From a virus: a stretch of DNA of 31,330 nt. Where the stretch lies: positions 1 to 31,330 of the IMG/VR virus record IMGVR_UViG_3300006865_000393. One strand, 5' to 3'. Under the pieces are notes generated by a model, which ran no database searches, was not told the DNA's origin, and saw nothing but the letters and a program-made list of their open reading frames with translations. The position numbers and the translations under genes were made by a program. This document shows positions 19,194 to 27,509 of the stretch, one piece after another (position 1 is the first letter of the stretch; every line of letters starts with the position of its first letter).

Positions 19194-20004
19194 AGTGCAG
19201 CTTCCTAACCACGATTTTGCCGCTGCCCATCCCGCCGCTTTGTTTGTCGCCGGTCCCCGTCAACTTCGACAAAGCCTGGTTGACCTGGCTCAAACTCTCC
19301 CGCCGCGGCCCAATCTGCACATCCACCTCCACCGCATAATCGCGTTGCAGCCGCTCCAGCATCTCCTTCTCAATCGCATCGAGCGCCGTATCCAGCAAAT
19401 TGGCCTCCAGCCAGCGCACATCCGGCGTATCCGTCTCCGGGTCAATCGCCCCCACCGTCCGCAGACCTGCATCCACGGCGTAGGTATAGCTGCCCTCCGT
19501 CAATGTCCCGCTTGGCGTCGTACTCAAGCCGCTCGCCAATCGGCCCAGCTTGGCATGGACCTCGGCGGCCAATTGCGCCCGCGTCTTGGGCGCCCACCAC
19601 AACCACACATCATCCACCTTGATCTCAGCGGCGGCGCTCACATTGCTGATCCTGAGCGTGTAAGTGGTTCCTGGAGCCAGCCCCAGGGTAAACGTCAGCT
19701 CCGTCCAGGTATCAGCCGCGCCGCTTAAATCTTTAGTGGCCACCAGGTCCCCATCGCCGTCGCTGATCTGGGCCTGGGCCTGGCCAGGCGACAAATCCGC
19801 CGTGACAGGCTTCACCGCCAGGTGCAGCGAATAGCCCCGCGCTTGCGGCACAGCAAAAGCCCGCTCAACAAAAGCCCCCACCGGCAGCACCACCACACCG
19901 TAATGCTCGTCGCCGTCGCCGGCGTTGTACGTTGCCCCGCTCGATGTCCAGCCGTTTAGATTATGGAGAAAGCGGCCATTAATCAGCCGGTTGCGTTCGT
20001 CCAT
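19183..20004 (-). CDS. neck connector with an N-terminal carbohydrate-binding-like domain, 273 aa
   Basis: Residues 1-140 read as a jelly-roll domain: MDERNRLINGRFLHNLNGWT (the N-G-x-F-x-x-x-L-x-G-W signature of CBM4/9-like domains), then YSLHLAVKPVTADLS, GAADTWTELTFTLGLAPGTT, and ISNVSAAAEIKVDDVWLWWA. Residues 150-245 look like a gp6-type connector (AQLAAEVHAKLGRLASGLST; LDTALDAIEKEMLERLQRDY). Fusion of a glycan-binding-like domain to a neck protein is unusual. The domain could decorate the capsid-tail collar. The gene lies after the capsid gene, at the connector position. Confidence 0.6.
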   Translation of the reverse strand: MDERNRLINGRFLHNLNGWTSSGATYNAGDGDEHYGVVVLPVGAFVERAFAVPQARGYSLHLAVKPVTADLSPGQAQAQISDGDGDLVATKDLSGAADTWTELTFTLGLAPGTTYTLRISNVSAAAEIKVDDVWLWWAPKTRAQLAAEVHAKLGRLASGLSTTPSGTLTEGSYTYAVDAGLRTVGAIDPETDTPDVRWLEANLLDTALDAIEKEMLERLQRDYAVEVDVQIGPRRESLSQVNQALSKLTGTGDKQSGGMGSGKIVVRKLHYER

Positions 20005-20019
20005 CCATGGTTCCCTTAC

Positions 20020-20265
20020 TTAGTCCGCCGCAGCCGGCAGTTCAATCGCTTCGGGTTCTTCGGTATACGGCCTGGCAATAGGTTTTTCAGCCACTTGCAC
20101 TGCCGTATTCAGATAAGCCTCAACCTCATGTTTCTCGGCCATCCGAAAACCCTTCTTCTGACCCAACCGCCACCTGGCATGCTCGTAATCCACCTCATGC
20201 ACCGCCCCGGCCGGGTTCACAATGAAGTAGCGTTTGACCGTCTTCGCTTCTGTTTTGCTTGCCAT
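20020..20265 (-). CDS. small hypothetical protein between capsid and connector, 81 aa
   Basis: Start ATG at 20265 with AAAAGGAG. Contains a compact VKRYFIVNPAGAVHEVDYEH strand-rich region and WRLGQKKGFRMAEKHEVEAY, then an acidic Pro-rich tail ending EPEAIELPAAAD. Similar small proteins often follow the major capsid gene in phages, sometimes as head decoration or fibrous accessory proteins, but this sequence is not a recognised family. Confidence 0.65.
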   Translation of the reverse strand: MASKTEAKTVKRYFIVNPAGAVHEVDYEHARWRLGQKKGFRMAEKHEVEAYLNTAVQVAEKPIARPYTEEPEAIELPAAAD

Positions 20266-20289
20266 AAAAAAAATCTCCTTTTAGACTTC

Positions 20290-20338
20290 AGGAGGAGTAG
20301 AAAGTAGTCCCCTACTCCCTACTCCTTACTCCCTACAT
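20290..20338. repeat. 7-bp tandem repeat between capsid gene and 3' neighbour
   Basis: GGAGTAGAAAGTAGT followed by CCCTACTCCCTACTCCTTAC. Same family as the other CTACTCC arrays. A possible weak hairpin. Confidence 0.7.
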
Positions 20339-20339
20339 C

Positions 20340-21245
20340 TTATATCTCGCTGGTGCGCACCACTACCGCGTGATCGTCACGCAGTTCGGCCACGCCATAC
20401 AGCACATCAATCGTCACCTGCACCCCCAGGTGATCCGGGTTGTAGCTCAGGGTAACGCGCAGACCGATGCCATCCTCATCCAGCACCGTCTGGATAACCC
20501 CGGCGTTGGCCGGAGCCGGCGGCAGGGGTCGCGTCGCAAACACAGCCGCATTTTTATGGAAGAACAGGTTCTTGCACTCGCCCGTAGCAACCGCAATTTT
20601 CTGATCCATCAGCACATTGAAGCCCATAAAATAGCCGCTGGCCCCCTCAATCTTGGCCCCGCCCAGAGCCTCGGTGTAGTCGCGGTTAGTCGCCTCGGTA
20701 ATGTTGACAAAAGCGCTCTCGGCGTCCTCATGCAGCACCGCGTACCGCTCGCTCAAAGGCGCCTTGGCCGCATTGAGCAGCCGGCGGGCTTCCCGGAAAT
20801 CGGCCTTGTCCAGCGGACCGTTGGCCCCGGTCGCGTCAATAGATTGGCTAAAGCCGGAGTACAGAGCCGCGATATCGCCGTCAATCTGCTCGGCCAGGCG
20901 GGCCATGCCATCCCCGGCATACGTGGTCAGCCAGTCGGCCCGCGCAAACGCCTTGGCGATATCCTCAATCAGAAAGCTGACTTCCTTGTGCTTATTCAGG
21001 GTCAAGCTTTTCTTGGTCGCCGTCGGCGTCTGCAACGTTACCACCGTGTTGGCCGCCTTGTCATTTACGCTCAACGCCCCGCTGAACGGAATGTCAATCG
21101 TCTGGCCAAAGGTCGCCACTTCATTTTCCCAATCCCGGTTGACCAGACGAGCCAGCACCGTGTTGGCCTTCAAATACCCCAACGCCTGGGCCGCTACAAT
21201 CGTCGCAATATTGACCGAAAGTTCGGTCGAAGTAATATTTGCCAT
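20340..21245 (-). CDS. major capsid protein (HK97-fold, P22 coat-like), 301 aa
   Basis: Follows a scaffold-like gene and precedes the neck genes. Start ATG at 21245 behind GAGGAG. The sequence begins MANITSTELSVNIATIVAAQ, with LVNRDWENEVATFGQTIDIPF at residues 34-54, SFLIEDIAKAFARADWLTTY at about 90-110, and a C-terminal VTIDVLYGVAELRDDHAVVV. The R-D-x-x-x-x-x-A-T-x-G-Q-T-I-D-I-P pattern is found in P22 coat-type and related capsid proteins. About 300 residues is a normal size. No N-terminal protease target is visible, which fits a separate scaffold protein. Confidence 0.85.
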   Translation of the reverse strand: MANITSTELSVNIATIVAAQALGYLKANTVLARLVNRDWENEVATFGQTIDIPFSGALSVNDKAANTVVTLQTPTATKKSLTLNKHKEVSFLIEDIAKAFARADWLTTYAGDGMARLAEQIDGDIAALYSGFSQSIDATGANGPLDKADFREARRLLNAAKAPLSERYAVLHEDAESAFVNITEATNRDYTEALGGAKIEGASGYFMGFNVLMDQKIAVATGECKNLFFHKNAAVFATRPLPPAPANAGVIQTVLDEDGIGLRVTLSYNPDHLGVQVTIDVLYGVAELRDDHAVVVRTSEI

Positions 21246-21255
21246 GAGTTAATCT

Positions 21256-21284
21256 CCTCGTTTCTTAATTCTTAATTCTTAATT
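21256..21284. repeat. 7-bp tandem repeat (TTCTTAA units) upstream of capsid gene
   Basis: Three exact TTCTTAA heptamers, in the 5' untranslated part of the major capsid gene on the - strand. The rest of the gap, 21285-21355, holds no gene I can see. Confidence 0.8.
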
Positions 21285-21355
21285 TCCACGCCCCACTTCG
21301 AGTTTCACGTGCAACGCCACGAGGAGCAATCTCGGCCTCAGCCTTCGCCTCAGCC

Positions 21356-21883
21356 TTACTTCACCAGTTCCCCGACCGCCTTACCCTTAGCCTTCTCCCG
21401 GATCTCCGCCGCGGACATCTTGCTAAAATCCAACGGCGCCGGGCTGCTGCCCTTGCCCGCCGGCGGCACACCCGGCCCGCTCGCCGGCTTCAAAAATTGC
21501 AGGATCGCCTCGGCATCTTTTTCCATATCCTCGGCCGTCTCGCCTTGCAGCCGGCCCGCCAGGTCTACCGGCAGCCCCTTTTTGCTGGCCACCTCCAGCC
21601 GCAGCCGGGCTTGTTTTTCAGCTTTCAACTCGGCTTCTCGCTGTCTGGCCAGCTCCTCCCACTTCTTCTCGTCGGCCAATTTTTGATCCGCCGCCGTTCT
21701 TTGAGCCTGCTGAAGCTGCGTCAATTGCTCCTTAACGGTCTTCAATTCATCGTTGACCTGCCTGAACCGCTCATACGGCACCGGTCCAGGTGAGCCATTG
21801 CCGCCCCTCTGCTCACCCGCTTCTCCGCTCCCCTGCCCAGAAACCTGCTGCAGGTTGTTGTTTTGATCGTTCTGATCAGCCAT
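21356..21883 (-). CDS. capsid scaffold protein, 175 aa
   Basis: I chose ATG at 21883 behind AAGGAG; an upstream ATG at 21913 adds ten residues. The product is typical of phage scaffolds: Gln/Gly-rich N-terminus, a long coiled coil at about residues 41-95 (RQVNDELKTVKEQLTQLQQA; ADQKLADEKKWEELARQREA), then an acidic helix (LQGETAEDMEKDAEAILQFL) and a basic C-terminal tail (AEIREKAKGKAVGELVK). It is immediately upstream of the capsid gene. Confidence 0.85.
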   Translation of the reverse strand: MADQNDQNNNLQQVSGQGSGEAGEQRGGNGSPGPVPYERFRQVNDELKTVKEQLTQLQQAQRTAADQKLADEKKWEELARQREAELKAEKQARLRLEVASKKGLPVDLAGRLQGETAEDMEKDAEAILQFLKPASGPGVPPAGKGSSPAPLDFSKMSAAEIREKAKGKAVGELVK

Positions 21884-21944
21884 CTCAATTTCTCCTTCGT
21901 TTTTAACGGGCAACGCCCCGATGATCTATTTCTTAGCCTCAGCC

Positions 21945-22889
21945 TTAGCCTCGCCTACTCACTGCATTAGCCGGATGGATCTCCACCCGTGTCCCGGTTC
22001 GCTCCCTGGCCTCCAGTTCCGCCCTGGCCGCGTCCCGCATCTCCCTGGTCGTAATCCCCACCGTCTCAAAAACTTCCAGGTGCAGCGCCTCCGCCGTCCG
22101 GCAAAAATCGTGGAAAGGCGCGTGCTGCTTATAATCCGCGTAACGCGGCGTCCCGGTCAAGTGAAAAGGCGCGTCCAAATCCTGAATTTGCCCATGCACC
22201 CGCAGGCAACAATTCGTTGTTCTCTCGTCAATCGCGGCCACCGCCTGCTTCCGCCACCTCTGCTCGCTCTGGCTCTGGCCGGCCTCATAATACGTCTGGC
22301 CCAGGGCTGTGGCCGCCGTCCACAAATCCCGCTGGCTGTTCGCAGCCATCGTATTGCCCGCGTGCCGCCACACACTGGCCCGCCCATCGGCAATCTCCTC
22401 AGCCAGCAGCCGGTCCGCCGCCGCTTTTTCATCTTCCCCACCGGTGCGCAGCCTGATCAACTCCGCCTGCAATCGCGCCTGTAAATTATCCAGCCAATCG
22501 GTGAGGCTTTCTACCATATTCGCCAGGATGCCTCGCCGTTTGCCGGCAGTGCTTTGCTGCGCCTGGCTAAACAAACTCCCTCTTCCTGTAAGGGGGGAGT
22601 TAGAGGGGGTTAGGGCCTCGACCAACTTAAACTGTTGGCCCGCAAACACCGCCACAATCTCATCCAACCGGTCTGCGCGCAGCCTGGCAATCCCGCTAAC
22701 TATCCGCCCCAGCTGATCCAACTCCCGCCGCCAGACCAACGGCAAATTGTAGGAATTTACCCCATCGCGCAACAGCGCCTCCAGCATCACCAGCCGGCTG
22801 GGACCCATCGCCTCCCGGACCGCCTGCACATACACCCGCTCCAGGCCCAGCATCTCCCGGTTAAATCGTTCAACCGGACGTAAATCCAT
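21945..22889 (-). CDS. head morphogenesis / minor capsid protein (SPP1 gp7-like), 314 aa
   Basis: Follows the portal gene with a 3-base gap. The C-terminal region contains WRKQAVAAIDERTTNCCLRVHG, then DAPFHLTGTPRYADYKQHAP and FHDFCRTAE. This is the D-E-R-T-x-x-x-C ... H-x-x-C-R pattern of the phage head morphogenesis (Mu F / SPP1 gp7) domain. The N-terminal 200 residues are helical. Near residue 93 NSPLTGRG is encoded by a GC-rich palindrome. The protein probably joins the portal to the procapsid. Confidence 0.8.
   Translation of the reverse strand: MDLRPVERFNREMLGLERVYVQAVREAMGPSRLVMLEALLRDGVNSYNLPLVWRRELDQLGRIVSGIARLRADRLDEIVAVFAGQQFKLVEALTPSNSPLTGRGSLFSQAQQSTAGKRRGILANMVESLTDWLDNLQARLQAELIRLRTGGEDEKAAADRLLAEEIADGRASVWRHAGNTMAANSQRDLWTAATALGQTYYEAGQSQSEQRWRKQAVAAIDERTTNCCLRVHGQIQDLDAPFHLTGTPRYADYKQHAPFHDFCRTAEALHLEVFETVGITTREMRDAARAELEARERTGTRVEIHPANAVSRRG
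22576..22615 (+). repeat. GC-rich palindromic element in frame inside head-morphogenesis gene
   Basis: ACTCCCTCTTCCTGTAAGGG with a GGGGAGTTAGAGGGGGTTAGGG tail. Oriented like all other copies although the gene is on the - strand. Confidence 0.75.
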
Positions 22890-22892
22890 CGC

Positions 22893-24275
22893 CTATTCCC
22901 CGCTCCCGCCTGCCCCCGCTTTTTGGGGGTTAAGGGAGGGGTCAGGGGTGGGGGCGTCTTCCCGATCCGGCTCAGTATCGCCTCCTCGCCTCCTCGCCTC
23001 CTCCGCTCCTGCGCGGCCTTCCCCGGCGTCCATTGACTTCTCCCGTTCCAGGCTGAGCGCCATCATCTCTAGCCGCATTTCAGTCTCGCGGTCAAGCGGC
23101 AAAACCGGCCGTTTAGCATCAAACGCCAGGGCCTCATCATCCAAAACCGCCAGGTCCCGCAGCCCCATGCTCGCCCCGGCTCGCCCGGCCAGGCGTAAAG
23201 CATCCGCTAATCCGTGATCGTAATTAGGCCGGCAGCGCTTGATCTTCAGCACCAACTCCATCAACTGCAGCTCAAGCGTTGCCGTCGCAATCTGTGTCTT
23301 TTGTTTCAATTCGTCGAAGGCTAACTCTGGCAGCGCGCCATGCACCTGGTCTCTGACCTCACGTACAAACTCCAGCACCCCGGCAATGTCCACCTTGGGC
23401 GCCAGCGCCTCAACCTTGCCGTTGCCCGGAATGAACCAGACATTATCCCCGGATTTCACCAGGTCGCTGCCCTCCGCGCCGGTGACCACCCACTGCGGCT
23501 CCGCGTTTTTCTTGATGATGTCGGCCAGGTAGCTGGCCAGCTCATTGACCTCATCCAGAAGAGGGATCGCCTTTTGATAAGTGCTCTCGCCCCAGCGTTC
23601 ACCCGTCTTGATGTGCTCAACTTCAATATAGGGCACAAAGCCCAGCTCGTTTTTATACTCCCCGTCGCGTCCGCCAAACTTCTCCGGCTGGCCATCCTTG
23701 AAAGTACGAATAGCCTCGGTGGTGATCACCTCGGCATATTCATACTCCTTACCGGTCCGGTCCATCCGGCAGTCCACGTAAATCGCCATCTGCGGCGTGT
23801 CATCGTAATCCCCCTGCTCAATCAGCAGCAGACACGTCGGCTTGACCGGCTTGATCTGCACCATCCCCTGCTCGCGCAGGTCAGACATTTTCAGGCCAGA
23901 TACCCCGTACTGAGCGCCATAATGCACATACAGCACCCCGTCGCGGTCCCAGTCCGACCAATCTAGCACCTGGTTCAGCGCCGGCAGCCAGGCTTTATTA
24001 AACGGCTGCTCCGTCGAGCCGTCGGGCAAGGCCCAATCGCCGGGCACAATACCGGCGTCCACGTCCACCGCCCGGCTGAGCGGCAGATATAAGGGTTTAA
24101 TTCCTCGATACAGCCGCGGCCACATCCAGCCAAACTGCTCCCGCAGCCTCTTGTAAATCGAGCCATCGTAATAACTCTTACGCCGCGATAGCTCCCTCAT
24201 CCGTTCATCCCAGCGGGCTTTGAACGGTTTAAACTCATCCGTATCCCAAAGGCTCGAAACTTTTTTACTCGCCAT
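22893..24275 (-). CDS. portal protein, 460 aa
   Basis: Immediately downstream of the large terminase with an 11-base overlap, the standard position. Size and sequence fit: a helical N-terminus (KARWDERMRELSRRKSYYDG), the conserved PLYLPLSRAVDVDAGIVPGD, then VLYVHYGAQYGVSGLKMSDL and IPLLDEVNELASYLADIIKK. The helical C-terminal clip/crown part has QTQIATATLELQLMELVLKI, a motif like those of SPP1-type portals. The C-terminal tail (EREDAPTPDPSLNPQKAGAG) is partly from a GC-rich palindrome. It forms the dodecameric DNA channel. Confidence 0.9.
   Translation of the reverse strand: MASKKVSSLWDTDEFKPFKARWDERMRELSRRKSYYDGSIYKRLREQFGWMWPRLYRGIKPLYLPLSRAVDVDAGIVPGDWALPDGSTEQPFNKAWLPALNQVLDWSDWDRDGVLYVHYGAQYGVSGLKMSDLREQGMVQIKPVKPTCLLLIEQGDYDDTPQMAIYVDCRMDRTGKEYEYAEVITTEAIRTFKDGQPEKFGGRDGEYKNELGFVPYIEVEHIKTGERWGESTYQKAIPLLDEVNELASYLADIIKKNAEPQWVVTGAEGSDLVKSGDNVWFIPGNGKVEALAPKVDIAGVLEFVREVRDQVHGALPELAFDELKQKTQIATATLELQLMELVLKIKRCRPNYDHGLADALRLAGRAGASMGLRDLAVLDDEALAFDAKRPVLPLDRETEMRLEMMALSLEREKSMDAGEGRAGAEEARRRGGDTEPDREDAPTPDPSLNPQKAGAGGSGE
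22912..22954 (+). repeat. GC-rich palindromic element in frame at the portal C-terminus
   Basis: CCCCCGCTTTTTGGGGG hairpin with a GGGAGGGGTCAGGGGTGGGGG tail; encodes the Pro/Gly-rich end of the portal protein. Confidence 0.75.
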
Positions 24276-25737
24276 ACTCGCTCAATATCCGCTCGATCTC
24301 ATCATCCGACCTGGCCGGCTGCGGTCCCCGGCCCGCGGTCTGCGGTCGCCCATACCAATCCACCTGGGCGCTGCTCATCTTGGGTCGCCAGGCGGCCATC
24401 ACCCCATAACGAGCACAATCCGCGGCGTCATCCCCCCCGATCCCGTCATCATCCACGTCCACCTTTAACACATCTTCCGGGCGGTTGGGGTCATGCTCCA
24501 ACATCGGCAGCGTCTCGATCAGCCGCTCGCAGGTATTGAAGATGAACCAGCGCGGCTCAATTTTTGCTTCTACATCGCCCAACCTGGCCAACATTTCTGC
24601 CCAACCGTTGATCCGGTCGGTGTTCGCCGTTTTTAGCCTGATACCCAATTTTTTGTACTTCTCGGCAATGGTCGGACCATCATCCTTTCTGGCAAACACA
24701 TCCGCCCCGGCCACAAAGGTCCACAATCGCTCCAGCGTCACATCCCAGCGCGCCAGCATCGCCTTGATCGCCTCCACGTGCTGGGCCACTTGCCATCGCC
24801 GCGCCGCGTGCTCATCCACGTGGTAAAGGTTGCCATCGTCGTCCTGGGCCAACAGGTGAACCACCGTGTAGTGGACAAACCCATAATCCATCGCGCACCA
24901 CACTCGCCAGGCCGATGGAATTTTGAACGGCTCCCGCACGTGGACATCGTTTCTAAATGTCGTAAAGAACTGCCCGGCGGCAATGTCCCAATCGCCGTAC
25001 CGCCAGGCCCTCAACAACCAGCCCGTGAGCTGGTCCAGCTTGCCCTTGTATTCCGGGTTGACAAAACTGTTGTCATCAACCGTGGCCTGGATGAAGCGCG
25101 TCTCTGCTTCTATCTGTGTTCGTGCTGGCTTCACAAAGCGATTCTTATACCAGGCGTGCCCTACACCCCCCGGATTGGTGGTGGTGTATATCCTGGGCCG
25201 CCAGCCCGGCTTGCTGGTCCGGTTCACGCTCTGGATGGCCTGGTACTTGCGCCACGAAAGCGTGGTCGCTTCCTCCACCCCAATCACGTCATATTCCAGG
25301 CCCAGGTACTTATCAATGTCTCCCTCGTCCCGGAAGTTTCCTAGCAAAATTCGGCTGCTGTTGGGAAAGATCAACGTGTTGCGCGTCGGCACCCACTCGT
25401 GGGCTACCCGGCCCAATAACCTGGGCCGCAAATCCTCAAACGCTTCCTTAACCGACTTGCCGACTTTTCTCAGCAGCAGGCACTTCAGCCCGGCATAGCG
25501 CTGGCAGTCATCTACCGCCATTTGCGCCAGCATCCAGTGGCTCTTGCCCCCACCTCTGGCCCCGCCATAACCGAGTTCAACCGGGCCGCCAGAGATATCC
25601 ATCTGTCTGGCCGTTGCGCTGGCCAGCAGTTGCTTCGGTTGTAAAACAACCCCGGCCCGTAAAAATCGCTCTATCTGATCACGAGGACAGCCGGCAGCGT
25701 GGGCGTCACGAACAAAGCGTTCAATTGTCGCCTCCAT
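24265..25737 (-). CDS. terL: terminase large subunit, 490 aa
   Basis: The ATPase domain has Walker A GGARGGGKS (about residues 58-66), a motif WMLAQMAVDDCQ after it, and a Walker B YDVIGVEEAT (about 149-157) with TTNPGG as the coupling motif. The C-terminal RNase H-like nuclease starts with CAMDYGF and has an Asp-rich VDVDDDGIGGDDAADCARYG near the end. The protein packages DNA into the procapsid through the portal. I chose ATG at 25737 behind AGAAGG; a TTG at 25755 is an alternative. The start overlaps the small terminase gene. Confidence 0.92.
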   Translation of the reverse strand: MEATIERFVRDAHAAGCPRDQIERFLRAGVVLQPKQLLASATARQMDISGGPVELGYGGARGGGKSHWMLAQMAVDDCQRYAGLKCLLLRKVGKSVKEAFEDLRPRLLGRVAHEWVPTRNTLIFPNSSRILLGNFRDEGDIDKYLGLEYDVIGVEEATTLSWRKYQAIQSVNRTSKPGWRPRIYTTTNPGGVGHAWYKNRFVKPARTQIEAETRFIQATVDDNSFVNPEYKGKLDQLTGWLLRAWRYGDWDIAAGQFFTTFRNDVHVREPFKIPSAWRVWCAMDYGFVHYTVVHLLAQDDDGNLYHVDEHAARRWQVAQHVEAIKAMLARWDVTLERLWTFVAGADVFARKDDGPTIAEKYKKLGIRLKTANTDRINGWAEMLARLGDVEAKIEPRWFIFNTCERLIETLPMLEHDPNRPEDVLKVDVDDDGIGGDDAADCARYGVMAAWRPKMSSAQVDWYGRPQTAGRGPQPARSDDEIERILSEYGE

Positions 25738-26215
25738 CCCCGTAAACCTTCTCAATCAACTGCTTCAGCACCTCCGGCAACGGCGCCAGATCGGGCGTCT
25801 CTACCTCGTGCTTCTGCGTAAACAACTTATAATGCTGCCCAAGCAGCTTCAGTGCATCCTGGCTGTCGTACAACTCAATCTGCAAACCGCCCTCAGCCGT
25901 CAGCGAAACCTTCCTCACCAGATGCAGCTTATCCGCTTTAGCCAGGCTGATCCTGATCTGGCCGTCCTCAGTTACCTGGATAAAATCGGCCATACTGCCG
26001 CGGGCCTGGTCCGCCAGGCGCACCAGCACCTCGTCAGCCGACATCTTCAACTCGTTCAGCCGGGCCTGGATGGCCTGTTGGATGCTAACATTTGCCAACA
26101 GGCGTGGGCCAACCACGTTGGCCTTACCCTTAAAGCCGGCCTTACGAGCCGCTTCCGAGGCGTTCCAACATTTCAGATACTCCTCAAGGAAAACTTGCTG
26201 CCTTTTGGAAGTCAC
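25721..26215 (-). CDS. terS: terminase small subunit, 164 aa
   Basis: MTSKRQQVFLEEYLKCWNAS followed by AARKAGFKGKANVVGPRLLAN is the Terminase_2 (PF03592)-type HTH that recognises the packaging site. The middle SADEVLVRLADQARGSMADF and RISLAKADKLHLVRKVSLTA are typical of this family. It ends LIEKVYGDGGDN and overlaps the large subunit by 17 bases. Confidence 0.88.
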   Translation of the reverse strand: MTSKRQQVFLEEYLKCWNASEAARKAGFKGKANVVGPRLLANVSIQQAIQARLNELKMSADEVLVRLADQARGSMADFIQVTEDGQIRISLAKADKLHLVRKVSLTAEGGLQIELYDSQDALKLLGQHYKLFTQKHEVETPDLAPLPEVLKQLIEKVYGDGGDN

Positions 26216-26222
26216 GTTAACC

Positions 26223-26528
26223 CTACCGAAACAAGATCACCGCCAGCGTCGCCAGGCTGGTAATGCTGGTCATAGCCATACTCAGCAGCATCACCCGCTG
26301 CGCCAGCGCCGGCCGCCGCTCGATCTCCTTGATGCGATTCAGCAGGCCGGGAATGGCGATATCGTCGTCGCCGACGACAATTTGCCAGAGCTTATCCAAC
26401 TCGGTGCGGATACCCTGGTCGCGGTTTTTTAATTCGGCTAAATCAGCGCGCAGCACAGTCATAGCCCGCTCCAGGTCTTGGATGCGTTTGGTTTGGAGTG
26501 TTTTGTGTTCGGAAAATTCGTCGTTCAC
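26223..26528 (-). CDS. coiled-coil, C-terminally anchored membrane protein, 101 aa
   Basis: Residues 10-50 are a charged coiled coil (QTKRIQDLERAMTVLRADLA). Residues 79-100 form one membrane helix (VMLLSMAMTSITSLATLAVI) at the extreme C-terminus, so it is tail-anchored. Similar small proteins are common beside terminase genes and are sometimes annotated holin-like; nothing here proves a lysis role. It ends 7 bases before the small terminase start. Confidence 0.65.
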   Translation of the reverse strand: MNDEFSEHKTLQTKRIQDLERAMTVLRADLAELKNRDQGIRTELDKLWQIVVGDDDIAIPGLLNRIKEIERRPALAQRVMLLSMAMTSITSLATLAVILFR

Positions 26529-26658
26529 CCACCCTCAACCTCTTCTAAATAAACGGCCTCAGAAAAGCCCCTGGCTCAACGGTTACACTTAGCTTACCGT
26601 CTTGCAACACGACTTCGCCCCGGTATGTAGTTGAGCAGCTTCGCCAGGCGGCATCTCG

Positions 26659-26814
26659 CTACTGGTCGCCATTAGCGGCTTTTTGCCACTTCTGGGCCAG
26701 CTTGGGAGCCAGCTTCACAATTTCCGTCCACAAAGAAGCCGTTAATTTGGCCGCGTGCCAGATCTCGCCCCAATACTCCTTAAAAAATTCAACCGTCACA
26801 ATCACGTACTTCAT
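26659..26814 (-). CDS. small hypothetical protein, 51 aa, possibly extended by stop readthrough
   Basis: I chose the ATG at 26814 preceded by GAAGCGG; an earlier ATG would add 33 residues that look out-of-frame. The product is amphipathic and aromatic: MKYVIVTVEFFKEYWGEIWH then AAKLTASLWTEIVKLAPKLA. The stop is TAG (26659-26661). In the same frame 37 more sense codons follow to TAG at 26545. It overlaps the 3' end of the upstream gene by 26 bases. Confidence 0.5.
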   Translation of the reverse strand: MKYVIVTVEFFKEYWGEIWHAAKLTASLWTEIVKLAPKLAQKWQKAANGDQ

Positions 26815-27112
26815 TCCGCTTCCCTTCCACGCGCTGAGCGTTAACGATAACGGCGCAAATCTCAATAAACGCTTGCCGGGCCGTGATCCCGCAGGCCGGC
26901 CCGTCCTCGCCAAAAGCCCGGCTTAGCAGCCGATCTCTGGCGTCAATGATTGCTTGTCGTAAATCCTGGAGGTCGACCCGGTGCAGCCCATGCCCGTCGC
27001 AAAATTGAACGGCCATCGGCGTCGCCTGCCCCCAGAAATGAAACGGCCCTTTCAGAGCCTCCAGCCGCTGGTCCGCCGCGGCAAACCAGGCGTTGACCTG
27101 CTCCGCCGTCAT
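26789..27112 (-). CDS. hypothetical protein, 107 aa
   Basis: Start ATGA overlap with the upstream gene (27109-27112). Contains VNAWFAAADQRLEALKGPFH, MAVQFCDGHGLHRVDLQDLR and RQAFIEICAVIVNAQR, mixed helix with two Cys and several His. Not a recognised family. Coupled with the 27109-27489 gene. Confidence 0.6.
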   Translation of the reverse strand: MTAEQVNAWFAAADQRLEALKGPFHFWGQATPMAVQFCDGHGLHRVDLQDLRQAIIDARDRLLSRAFGEDGPACGITARQAFIEICAVIVNAQRVEGKRNEVRDCDG

Positions 27113-27489
27113 TTCAGCGGCCTCACGTGCAGGCTGACCACCTGGGTTTTCTCCGCCTCAAACAAAAGGCGCTCCCGATCCGGCTCGCTGATCAGGCCCG
27201 CCTTCACAAACCCTTTCAGCACATCGTTCGGCACGCTCTCTTTTTTGACAATCACCTTCTCCGCCAGCGGCCCCAGCACATCCCTGGCCAGCGCCGGCGA
27301 AACGGTCACCCGCTCCGAAATAGAAATGAAGACCCGCCCCCGGTCCGTTACCATTTCGGTGTAACCGAGTTCTTGCAGCCCATCCTTCAGCAGCGCCTCC
27401 ACTTCCTTATACCGCTCCACCGCCGCTTGCAGATCAAGCAGTTCTTCCGTCAGCGCCCGCAGACTTTTTGTTGTTACTTTCTTGGCCAT
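27109..27489 (-). CDS. hypothetical protein, 126 aa, N-terminal coiled coil
   Basis: Starts MAKKVTTKSLRALTEELLDLQ, a basic then acidic helix; residues 10-40 look like a coiled coil. The middle (GYTEMVTDRGRVFISISERV) is strand-like and the C-terminal half (PNDVLKGFVKAGLISEPDRE) helical. This arrangement resembles small phage recombination or DNA-protection proteins such as Gam-like factors, but the similarity is too weak to name it. Overlaps the next gene by ATGA. Confidence 0.6.
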   Translation of the reverse strand: MAKKVTTKSLRALTEELLDLQAAVERYKEVEALLKDGLQELGYTEMVTDRGRVFISISERVTVSPALARDVLGPLAEKVIVKKESVPNDVLKGFVKAGLISEPDRERLLFEAEKTQVVSLHVRPLK

Positions 27490-27509
27490 CCTGTTACCTT
27501 GCTACCCTG

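Noticed and set aside
20370-21275. Long + strand open frame opposite the capsid gene
   Set aside because: Antisense shadow of the major capsid gene; no ribosome-binding site and no recognisable protein pattern.
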